This document shows, piece after piece, positions 6,649 to 12,435 of a stretch of 13,397 nt of DNA; the stretch's first letter is position 1; the number at the start of each line of letters is the position of its first letter. The notes under the pieces are model-generated. The model searched no databases and was not told the DNA's origin. It was given only the letters and a program-made list of their open reading frames with translations. The position numbers were made by a program, and so were the translations under genes. This DNA is from Bacillota bacterium (lineage in GTDB: Bacteria > Bacillota > Clostridia > Peptostreptococcales > Anaerovoracaceae), in NCBI GenBank assembly GCA_017515765.1, contig JAFWFF010000122.1:1-13397 (forward strand), in the 5' to 3' direction.

Positions 6649-7729
6649 TTCCTTCACCCTCCTTTCCCGCGTTCCTGCGGAATTTCAGCTGGTAGTTTAT
6701 AAAGAACTCGCTTCCGATGATGAAGAAGAGGATTATGCCCGTCAGTATGTCGCCGAACGCGGGGTTGAGCTGATACGCTGAGGAGATCTCCTGCGCGCCT
6801 TTCCCCAGGAATACCAGGAGGAGCGACGCAGCCACCATGGCCACAGGCTGGAATTTGGCAAGCCATGCCACCATTACCGCCGTGAAGCCTCTTCCGCCCG
6901 CGATCGTGGTGGTTATGGTGTGGTCGGTGCCGCCTACCAGGAGCAGGCCGATGAGCCCGCAGATGGCTCCGGAGAGGAGCAGGGTGCGGACTATGACCTT
7001 CTCGACTTTGATGCCCACGTACCTCTCGGTGTTCTGGCTCTCGCCGACCACCGAGATCTCATAGCCGTGCTTGCTGTACTTCATGTACACGTGCATCACG
7101 ACCGTCATTATCGCTATGATCAGGATGTTCAGGAAATATTTGGACGGGCCTATCTGCGGCAGCCATCCGGCCTCCGTGGACTGGTTGATGATGCCTATGG
7201 TACCTGAGCCCTTGGGCACTTCCCAGATGATGACGAAGTAGGCTACGATCTGGGTTGCCACGTAGTTCATCATGAGGGTGAACAGCGTCTCGTTGGTGTT
7301 CCAGCGCGCCTTGAAGATGGCGGGGATCACCGCCCATACGGCTCCGAACAGCAGGGAAAGCACGATCATCAAAGGCACCAGGACTCCGTTGGGGAGCTTA
7401 TCGCCCAGGACTATCATGCAAGCGGCAGAGGCAAGCCCTCCCATGAGGATCTGGCCCTCTCCGCCCAGATTCCAGAACTTCATCCTGAACGCCGGCGTAA
7501 GGGCAAGGGATACGCCCAGCAGCATCGCCAGTTCCTGAAGAAGGACCCAGGTCTTTCTGGCTGTGCCGAAGGCTCCGAACCACATGGTGCCGTAGACTTT
7601 GAACGGGTTGAGGCCTGTGAAGATGGTCGTGACCACAGCGCAGACCGCCAGGGCCAGGACTATCGCGGCGAGCCTGATCGCCCACGCGTGGTACCAGGGA
7701 AGAGCTTTACGCTTCGACAGATGGAACAT
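6641..7729 (-). CDS. nupP: ABC transporter permease, BMP/nucleoside family (NupP-like)
   Basis: The 362-residue polytopic protein starts with a short basic cytoplasmic tail and a first membrane segment at about 16-37. It carries the FWNLGGEGQILMGG motif (85-98), the hallmark of the first permease of BMP-type nucleoside systems, followed by about eight more hydrophobic segments. VVGESQNTERYVGI in the middle is the expected ATPase-coupling loop. It pairs with NupQ in the membrane. The start ATG has AGGAGG 8 bases upstream. The gene overlaps the ATPase gene by 23 bases upstream and nupQ by 8 bases downstream, so translation is coupled and stoichiometry is presumably held near 1:1. Confidence 0.92.
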   Translation of the reverse strand: MFHLSKRKALPWYHAWAIRLAAIVLALAVCAVVTTIFTGLNPFKVYGTMWFGAFGTARKTWVLLQELAMLLGVSLALTPAFRMKFWNLGGEGQILMGGLASAACMIVLGDKLPNGVLVPLMIVLSLLFGAVWAVIPAIFKARWNTNETLFTLMMNYVATQIVAYFVIIWEVPKGSGTIGIINQSTEAGWLPQIGPSKYFLNILIIAIMTVVMHVYMKYSKHGYEISVVGESQNTERYVGIKVEKVIVRTLLLSGAICGLIGLLLVGGTDHTITTTIAGGRGFTAVMVAWLAKFQPVAMVAASLLLVFLGKGAQEISSAYQLNPAFGDILTGIILFFIIGSEFFINYQLKFRRNAGKEGEGNV

Positions 7730-9263
7730 CCTTCTCGCCTCCTCCCACTCTTGTCATCATGAGTCCGACTTCGTTCTTGTCAGCGGTCCGTCCGGGGACT
7801 ATGCCGCTCACCTTTCCTCCGCAGAGGACCAGTATCCTGTCGCAGAGCTCCAGCAGCACGTCGAGGTCTTCCCCGACGTAGACCACCGCGACTCCGGCTT
7901 TCTTCTGTTTGTTGATGAGGTCGTAGATCGTATACGAAGAGTTGATGTCAAGACCTCTTACCGCGTAGGCTGAGAGCAGCACCGTCGGAGCCGACGCGAT
8001 CTCGCGGCCTACCAGGACCTTCTGGACGTTTCCGCCCGACAGCCTCCTGACCGGGGTCGAGATGCTCTGGGTGCTGACCTCCAGCTCGTCCACCACCTTC
8101 TCCGCGAGCTTCCTCGGCGCCTTGCGGTCGGTGAAGACCGACTTGCCGTTCCGGAAGGATCTCAGCATCATGTTGTCCGTAAGGTCCATGCTGCCGATCA
8201 GTCCCATTCCGAGCCTGTCCTCCGGCACGAAGGAGAGCGACACTCCCATCGAGGCGATCTTCATCGGATCCTTCCCGATCAGTTCCTCGCGGCTCCCGTC
8301 GTCGTTGATGTATGAAACGCTTCCGCTCTCAACGCGCTGGAGCCCGGCTATGGACTCGAGGAGTTCCTTCTGGCCGCAGCCCGAGATGCCTGCGATCCCG
8401 AGGATCTCTCCGGTGTACGCCGTGAACGAAACATCTTCGAGCTTGAGTATCCCGTCCTGGTTCCTCACCGTGAGGCCCTTCACCTCTATACGAGGCTTCG
8501 GGTCTACGGGGTCGGGCCTTTCGATGTTGAGGGAGACCTGGCGGCCGACCATCATATTGGTCATCTCGCGGGCGTTGGTGTCTTTTGTCAGCATCTGCCC
8601 GACGTATTCGCCGCGCCGCAGGACCGCCACGCGGTCCGAAAGGTCTTCCACCTCATGCATCTTATGGGTGATTATGATGATGGCTTTACCGTCGTCCCTC
8701 ATATTCCTCAGAACCGCGAAGAGCTTCTCTGTCTCCTGCGGGGTGAGGACCGCTGTAGGCTCGTCGAGGATCAAAATGTCCGCGCCTCTGTAGAGGAGCT
8801 TGACTATCTCGACGGTCTGCTTCTGGGACACGGACATGTCGTAGATCTTCTGTTTCGGATCCACGTCAAAGCCGTAGTTTTCGCATATCTCTTTAATGCG
8901 GGCCGAGGACTTCTCCAGGTCGAGCCTGCCGTCGTTCTCGAGGCCCAGCACGATGTTCTCGGCGGCCGAGAACACATCGACCAGCTTGAAATGCTGGTGT
9001 ATCATCCCGATGCCGTGATCAAAGGCGTCCTTGGGCGACCTGATGTCAGCCTCTTTCCCGTCTATGAATATCCGGCCCTCATCGGGAAAGTAGATGCCGG
9101 ACAGCATGTTCATCAGGGTGGTCTTCCCGCTGCCGTTCTCGCCGAGCAGCGCGAGGATCTCGCCCCTGTAGATGTCCAGGTCTACTTTGTTGTTCGCCAC
9201 CACGGTCCCGAACGTTTTGGTGATGTTCTCCATATGGACCGCAGGTATACGGTTATTCTCCAT
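7707..9263 (-). CDS. nupO: ABC transporter ATPase with two fused nucleotide-binding domains, BMP/nucleoside family (NupO-like)
   Basis: The 518-residue protein is a tandem ATPase of the RbsA/NupO type. The first domain has Walker A GENGSGKTT (41-49), a diverged signature MSVSQKQ (143-149), Walker B ILILDEPT (163-170) and the switch histidine in ITHKMHE (H200). The second has a degenerate Walker A, GISGCGQKE (292-300), an intact signature RRLSGGNVQK (406-415), and a Walker B region reading VLLSAYAVRGLD that lacks the catalytic Glu. One composite site is therefore probably catalytic and the other degenerate, as is usual in this family. I favour the ATG at 9263 because GATGAGG lies 6 bases upstream; the in-frame ATG at 9275 has a weak site. 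It powers NupP/NupQ at the cytoplasmic face. Confidence 0.92.
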   Translation of the reverse strand: MENNRIPAVHMENITKTFGTVVANNKVDLDIYRGEILALLGENGSGKTTLMNMLSGIYFPDEGRIFIDGKEADIRSPKDAFDHGIGMIHQHFKLVDVFSAAENIVLGLENDGRLDLEKSSARIKEICENYGFDVDPKQKIYDMSVSQKQTVEIVKLLYRGADILILDEPTAVLTPQETEKLFAVLRNMRDDGKAIIIITHKMHEVEDLSDRVAVLRRGEYVGQMLTKDTNAREMTNMMVGRQVSLNIERPDPVDPKPRIEVKGLTVRNQDGILKLEDVSFTAYTGEILGIAGISGCGQKELLESIAGLQRVESGSVSYINDDGSREELIGKDPMKIASMGVSLSFVPEDRLGMGLIGSMDLTDNMMLRSFRNGKSVFTDRKAPRKLAEKVVDELEVSTQSISTPVRRLSGGNVQKVLVGREIASAPTVLLSAYAVRGLDINSSYTIYDLINKQKKAGVAVVYVGEDLDVLLELCDRILVLCGGKVSGIVPGRTADKNEVGLMMTRVGGGEKDVPSVEA

Positions 9264-9295
9264 GCAGTACCTCATCGCTTGCCGTAAAGCAGTTG

Positions 9296-9322
9296 AAGCC
9301 CCGGGCTTCGGGCCCGGGGCTT
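9296..9322 (-). terminator. GC-rich intercistronic hairpin between bmpA and nupO
   Basis: A perfect 11-bp stem (9296-9306 with 9312-9322, core GCCCCGGGC) closes a 5-base loop 17 bases past the bmpA stop. On the minus strand only TTCAACTG follows, not a real U-tract. It therefore looks like a partial terminator or 3'-end stabiliser that leaves more lipoprotein mRNA than ATPase/permease mRNA, a common pattern in binding-protein transporters. Confidence 0.7.
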
Positions 9323-9339
9323 TGATAGGTCAACAGTTC

Positions 9340-10578
9340 TTAGAACGCAGTATCGAGCAGGGTGATGCCGTCGATCTGGAGGTCGAAATACGGAGCGGAT
9401 CTGAACTCGGATTCATGGAAGTATCCGTCGATGACCACTTCGGTGTCGCCTTCATAAGCGGGATCGGTGTCAACGTCTGCCATATAGCTGTCAAGAACGT
9501 TTCCGCCGACGGTGAATGTGGCGGTGTCGAACACGTGCCTGGTGCCTGCCTTGAGCTCGGCCATGGCCGTCTCGATGGCTTCCTTGGTTCCGCCCGGGGC
9601 GACCTTCTCATTGATGTCGGTCAGGACCACGGATCCGGTCTCAAGAGTTCCGGTCCAGTCGGTGTCGATGGCTTCGCCGTTCATGGCAGCGGTGATGGCA
9701 TATTTGTAGTACGGCGCCCAGTCGATCCTGGAGGATACGATGAATGTGTTCGGGCAAGCCTGGACAGTGCTTCCGTTGTAGGAAACGTCGGGAACTCCGG
9801 CGGTCTCGCAGGCCGTGGGAGCGCCCATGGAGTCAGCGTGCTGGCTGATGAGGACGCAGCCGCCGTTTATCAGCTTGGTAGCGCCTTCCTTCTCGGCTGT
9901 CTCATCGTACCAGGAACCGGTGAACGTTACGTCCATGGTGACGGTGGGGCATACGGAACGGGCGCCCAGGAAGAACGAAGTGTATCCGGATACTACCTCG
10001 GCATAGGTGAACGCTCCGACATAGCCCATCTTGGCCTGTTCCGGGGTGATCTTGCCGCTGCTGATCATGTCGTTGAGCTTCAGTCCGGCGCAGATGCCCG
10101 CGAGGTATCTGCCTTCATAGATGGAAGCGAACGCGTTGTGGTAGTTGCCGAGTCCCTCGGTGTGGGCCTTGGTGCCGGTGGAGTGGCAGAACTCTACATC
10201 GGGGAATTCTTTGGCAGCCTGGATCATGTAGTCTTCGTGACCAAAGGAGTCGGCGAAGATGATCCCGCAGCCGGAGTCGGCCAGCTCAGCGGCCGCGTTG
10301 TAGCATTCCTGACCCTCGGGAACGTTGGTGCGGATCTCGTACTCGATTCCGAGAGCTTCGCAGGCTTCCTTCGCTCCGTTGATGAAGTTCAGGTCATAAG
10401 TGGAGTTTTCGTCGTGCAGGCAGATGAATCCGGCCTTGAAGGGTGCTTCAGCCTCGCCGCCGTCGTCTCCGCCATCGGTGCTTCCGCCGCCGTCACTCGA
10501 TCCGCCGCCGCAGCCGGTCAGGGCCAGTACAGCGACCATCAGGAGTGCCAGCAGGACTACAATTGTTTTCTTCTTCAT
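9340..10578 (-). CDS. bmpA: BMP-family substrate-binding lipoprotein of a nucleoside/purine ABC transporter
   Basis: The 412-residue precursor has a KKK n-region, a hydrophobic core and a lipobox LTGC (20-23), so Cys23 should be lipidated and the protein anchored on the outer face of the membrane. A Gly/Ser/Asp-rich linker (24-45) precedes the periplasmic-binding-protein fold. GFICLHDENSTYDLNF, IIFADSFGHEDYMIQAA, EFPDVEFCHSTG and YLAGICAGL are recognisable BMP (PnrA-like) family segments. It delivers nucleosides or related purines to the NupOPQ complex encoded next. The start has AGGAGG 6 bases upstream, an optimal site consistent with high expression. It has its own promoter just upstream and is separated from nupO by a hairpin. 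The exact ligand is inferred, supported by xpt and a guanine riboswitch next door. Confidence 0.94.
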   Translation of the reverse strand: MKKKTIVVLLALLMVAVLALTGCGGGSSDGGGSTDGGDDGGEAEAPFKAGFICLHDENSTYDLNFINGAKEACEALGIEYEIRTNVPEGQECYNAAAELADSGCGIIFADSFGHEDYMIQAAKEFPDVEFCHSTGTKAHTEGLGNYHNAFASIYEGRYLAGICAGLKLNDMISSGKITPEQAKMGYVGAFTYAEVVSGYTSFFLGARSVCPTVTMDVTFTGSWYDETAEKEGATKLINGGCVLISQHADSMGAPTACETAGVPDVSYNGSTVQACPNTFIVSSRIDWAPYYKYAITAAMNGEAIDTDWTGTLETGSVVLTDINEKVAPGGTKEAIETAMAELKAGTRHVFDTATFTVGGNVLDSYMADVDTDPAYEGDTEVVIDGYFHESEFRSAPYFDLQIDGITLLDTAF

Positions 10579-10606
10579 GTTCTTCCTCCTGTGAAAAAAC
10601 TGTTGA

Positions 10607-10635
10607 ATTATTAACTAAAAACATCTGCGATTCAA
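10607..10635 (-). promoter_or_regulatory. Sigma-70-type promoter of bmpA-nupOPQ
   Basis: Minus-strand TTGAAT (10635-10630, 4 of 6 to TTGACA) and AATAAT (10612-10607, 5 of 6 to TATAAT) are separated by exactly 17 bases and lie about 30 bases upstream of the bmpA start. The surrounding 60 bases are AT-rich in an otherwise GC-rich region. The -35 overlaps the U-tract of the preceding xpt terminator. Confidence 0.6.
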
Positions 10636-10664
10636 AAGCGCTCCGGGCACCGCGCCCTCCGCGC
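10634..10664 (-). terminator. Probable terminator of xpt
   Basis: A GCGC/GCGC outer stem and GGGC/GCCC inner stem, separated by a symmetric 3x3 interior loop (TCC against TCC on the plus strand), form a GC-rich hairpin at 10638-10664. TTTTG follows on the minus strand. The short U-tract and interior loop suggest incomplete termination, so some riboswitch-controlled read-through into bmpA is possible. Confidence 0.5.
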
Positions 10665-10685
10665 ATAATTGACTGTTCCCGCGCC

Positions 10686-10707
10686 TTCCCGGCGCTTTCC
10701 CGGCGCT
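10686..10707. repeat. 11-bp direct tandem repeat downstream of xpt
   Basis: TTCCCGGCGCT occurs twice back to back (10686-10696 and 10697-10707), with a degenerate third copy TTCCCGCGCC at 10676-10685. It sits just past the xpt stop and probably arose by slippage; no function is evident. Confidence 0.6.
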
Positions 10708-10712
10708 TTAGG

Positions 10713-11300
10713 CTAAGCCTCCGGCTGGGGTCTGAACGATACTCCTCCGTCGTCGTCCATCGCGTCGATCATTGCCAGGGACTCGATCCTTACTCCCTTT
10801 GCCCGGAGCTCGTCTCCGCCGCCCTGGAAGCATTTCTCTATCGCTATCGCGACTCCCACGACCTCCGCGCCCGCAGCGTCGGCCAGCTCTATGAGGCCCT
10901 CCAGCGCGCTTCCGCTTGCCAGGAAATCATCCACCAGCAGGATCCTGTCGTCCGGCCTTATATAGTCTCTGGAGACCACCACGTTGTAGTCTGTCCCGTG
11001 GGTGAAGGAGTGGACCACCGAGCTGTAGACCTCGCCGTCCACGTTGCTGGTCTTATGCTTCTTCGCGAAGACCACGGGGACCTGCATCGCCATGCCAGCG
11101 GCCGCGGCTATCGCTATCCCGCTGGACTCTATTGTCAGGATCTTCGTCACGTGGTCGCCGGCGTAGAGCCTTTTGATCTCCTCGCCCATCGCGGCGAGAA
11201 GCTCCGTGTCGATCTGCTGGTTCAGAAAGCTGCCGACCTTCAGGATCCCTCCGGGAAGCACCTTGCCGTCCTTCAGGATCATCTGTTCCATAAGCTTCAT
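10713..11300 (-). CDS. xpt: Xanthine phosphoribosyltransferase
   Basis: The 195-residue product matches the length of Bacillus Xpt (194). It shares its landmark segments: LKVGSFLNQQID, ILTIESSGIA, VPVVFAKKHK, the PRPP-binding loop LLVDDFLASGSA, and IEKCFQGGGDELRAKG, then VRIESLA near the C-terminus. It transfers phosphoribose from PRPP to xanthine (and less well guanine) in the cytoplasm, salvaging the base as XMP. I start at the ATG at 11300, which has GGGAGG 10 bases upstream. The open frame continues to 11366, but that part is riboswitch leader and terminator. A guanine riboswitch and promoter precede it. The neighbouring BMP-type transporter fits a purine-salvage locus. Confidence 0.96.
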   Translation of the reverse strand: MKLMEQMILKDGKVLPGGILKVGSFLNQQIDTELLAAMGEEIKRLYAGDHVTKILTIESSGIAIAAAAGMAMQVPVVFAKKHKTSNVDGEVYSSVVHSFTHGTDYNVVVSRDYIRPDDRILLVDDFLASGSALEGLIELADAAGAEVVGVAIAIEKCFQGGGDELRAKGVRIESLAMIDAMDDDGGVSFRPQPEA

Positions 11301-11360
11301 ACTGCAGTTACCTCCCAAGGCTTTCCGCCTGCCCGGACGCAGCGGCTCCCTGTCCCCCGA

Positions 11361-11393
11361 AATCAAAAGGCAGACACTGGTATCAGGTCTGCC
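11361..11393 (-). terminator. Riboswitch-controlled intrinsic terminator in the xpt leader
   Basis: The outer stem GGCAGAC (11393-11387) with GTCTGCC (11375-11369) continues inward as CTG/CAG after one bulged base, with an ATAC loop. TTTTGATTT follows on the minus strand. The inner 5' part reads CTGATA, an exact copy of the 5' strand of aptamer helix P1. The 3' strand of P1 can therefore pair here instead and prevent the terminator, the expected OFF-switch logic. Confidence 0.88.
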
Positions 11394-11410
11394 AATAGAG
11401 ATCCAATGGC

Positions 11411-11440
11411 GGACAGGCCGTCCTTCCGCGGTTCCTGTCC
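11411..11440 (-). other. Alternative-pairing hairpin between aptamer and terminator
   Basis: Minus-strand GGACAGG (11440-11434) pairs with CCTGTCC (11417-11411), and inner CCG/CGG pairs extend the helix past a two-base bulge. A second identical GGACAGG (11355-11349), beyond the terminator, could compete for the same CCTGTCC. Confidence 0.55.
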
Positions 11441-11445
11441 CCTCA

Positions 11446-11514
11446 CTGATAGTCGTGGTTTATCGGTACCACGGTAGAAACATTCGAGCCGTACTATATT
11501 CGAATCTATATCAG
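11446..11514 (-). promoter_or_regulatory. Guanine-type purine riboswitch aptamer
   Basis: On the minus strand, CTGATA (11514-11509) pairs with TATCAG (11451-11446) as P1. P2 is ATTCGA with TCGAAT, and the conserved joining segment GTTTCTACC follows. P3 is GTGGT with ACCAC and has a CCGATAA loop, and the element ends GACTATCAG. This is the purine riboswitch pattern. The specificity base in GACTAT is C, where adenine riboswitches have U, so guanine/hypoxanthine is the expected ligand. The two C residues in L3 and the GG in L2 can make the usual loop-loop contact. L2 is 12 bases here instead of the usual 7. Located about 145 bases upstream of xpt; binding should favour the downstream terminator and lower xpt expression. 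Confidence 0.93.
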
Positions 11515-11530
11515 CATTTTATAAATTGTG

Positions 11531-11561
11531 AAGGGGAATTCCCCCAGAGGAAATTCCCCTT
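11531..11561. repeat. 10-bp inverted repeat at the predicted 5' end of the xpt transcript
   Basis: AAGGGGAATT (11531-11540) and AATTCCCCTT (11552-11561) are perfectly complementary around an 11-base loop. The predicted start site, 5-8 bases past the -10 element, lies at the edge of the right arm, so the mRNA would begin with this stem. The region also holds the 12-bp palindrome GGGGAATTCCCC (11533-11544). It may be a stabilising 5' hairpin or an operator overlapping +1. Confidence 0.6.
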
Positions 11562-11564
11562 TAA

Positions 11565-11593
11565 ATAGTAACCCAAAACGGTCGGAATGTCAA
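11565..11593 (-). promoter_or_regulatory. Strong sigma-70 promoter of xpt
   Basis: Minus-strand TTGACA (11593-11588, perfect -35) and TACTAT (11570-11565, good -10) are separated by exactly 17 bases. The promoter lies about 50 bases upstream of the riboswitch aptamer. Confidence 0.88.
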
Positions 11594-11644
11594 TTGAAAC
11601 GGGCCTTCAAGACCGCTTTTTTTCGGGTTTTTTCGAGCTGCGTC

Positions 11645-11673
11645 AAAAGCGCTCCGCGCCGCTTCCCCGAAGC
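11645..11673 (-). terminator. Possible weak terminator of the racemase gene
   Basis: GC-rich DNA just past the racemase stop contains two short hairpins, GCTTC/GAAGC (11661-11673) and GCGC/GCGC (11649-11659); the second is followed by TTTTG on the minus strand. Stems are only 4-5 bp, so this is uncertain. The A/T-rich tracts at 11606-11634 are A-runs on the minus strand and do not form a terminator for it. Confidence 0.35.
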
Positions 11674-11690
11674 TCCGCGAACGCGCATTT

Positions 11691-12389
11691 TCAGGCGTTC
11701 TTGAGCTTCCCACCGGCTGCCAGGACGGCGCTCTCGGCCAGTATCAGGGTCGGGTCCAGCGTCGGCATCCCGGCATCGATCAGCTCGAACGCGATCGGGA
11801 GCTCCGTGCACGCGAGAAGGAGGACTTCCGCGCCCTTCTCTTTCATCTCCGCGAGCAGCTCCGGTATCGCGACGTCGGAGAAGTCCATGTTCCCGGCTTT
11901 GACCTTTTCATAGATGAGCTTCATCAAAGTGTCCTGCCCCGCCTCGCCCGGGTCTATCGCTTCTATGCCGAGCTCTTCCAGGGCTTTCCTGTAGATGCCC
12001 GAGGCGATGGTGCCTTTGGTCGCCAGGATGCCCGCGCGGCTGTAGCCCATCTGCTTCGCCCGTTCGGCGGTCAGCCTCGGCATGTGGAGCACGGGGACTC
12101 CCGCCGCAGCGCAAACTCCGTCATAGAAAAAGTGAGCCGTATTGCAGGGCATCATCAGGACCTCCGCGCCGATCGATACCAGCTTGCGGGCGCTGTCTGT
12201 CATCGCGGGGAGCGGATCCGCGCCGCCGTACAGTATGGCCGCGGTCCTGTCCGGAATGTTCGTGTTGCAGTCGATGAAGACCCTGATATGGTCCTGGTCC
12301 TTCGCCGCCTCCGTCCTGTCGACTATCTTCTGCGCCAGGTCATAGGTCGCGGACGGGCCCATGCCTCCGATTATCCCCAAAGTTTTCAT
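11691..12389 (-). CDS. Aspartate/glutamate racemase family protein
   Basis: The 232-residue protein begins with the family signature LGIIGGMGPSAT (4-15). It has both catalytic-cysteine motifs, PCNTAH (Cys82) and ACTELPIAF (Cys194), the two residues that remove and return the alpha proton without a cofactor. CNTNIPDRT (41-49) and the KGTIASGIY segment (125-133) also fit amino-acid racemases of the RacX/aspartate racemase group. It probably interconverts L- and D-aspartate, glutamate or another amino acid in the cytoplasm; the precise substrate is not visible. The start has GGAG 8 bases upstream. It lies 46 bases downstream of the Ig-like protein gene on the same strand, and no clear promoter is seen between them. 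The following xpt unit has its own promoter. Confidence 0.92.
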   Translation of the reverse strand: MKTLGIIGGMGPSATYDLAQKIVDRTEAAKDQDHIRVFIDCNTNIPDRTAAILYGGADPLPAMTDSARKLVSIGAEVLMMPCNTAHFFYDGVCAAAGVPVLHMPRLTAERAKQMGYSRAGILATKGTIASGIYRKALEELGIEAIDPGEAGQDTLMKLIYEKVKAGNMDFSDVAIPELLAEMKEKGAEVLLLACTELPIAFELIDAGMPTLDPTLILAESAVLAAGGKLKNA

Positions 12390-12435
12390 GATCGTTTCTC
12401 CGTTTTCTTATTGCATGCTTATGCGCCTTTTTTCA

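Noticed and set aside
9172..10614. Plus-strand frame of 480 codons
   Set aside because: It is antisense to bmpA, whose lipobox, ribosome binding site and family segments are clear. The frame is a by-product of GC-rich codon periodicity.
10676..10707. CRISPR-like or mobile-element repeats
   Set aside because: The 11-bp units are directly abutting with no spacers and number only two to three, so slippage is the simpler explanation. No CRISPR array, transposase, integrase or tRNA was found anywhere in the window.
11301..11366. N-terminal extension of Xpt by 22 residues
   Set aside because: It runs back through the leader into the terminator. The shorter form has the ribosome binding site and the normal family length.
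11446..11514. Adenine or 2'-deoxyguanosine riboswitch
   Set aside because: The specificity base is C in GACTAT, which excludes the adenine class. The TTTCTACC core is standard guanine type rather than the altered 2'-dG core.
11606..11634. T-rich tracts as a plus-strand terminator
   Set aside because: No adequate stem precedes them on the plus strand, and no plus-strand gene ends there.
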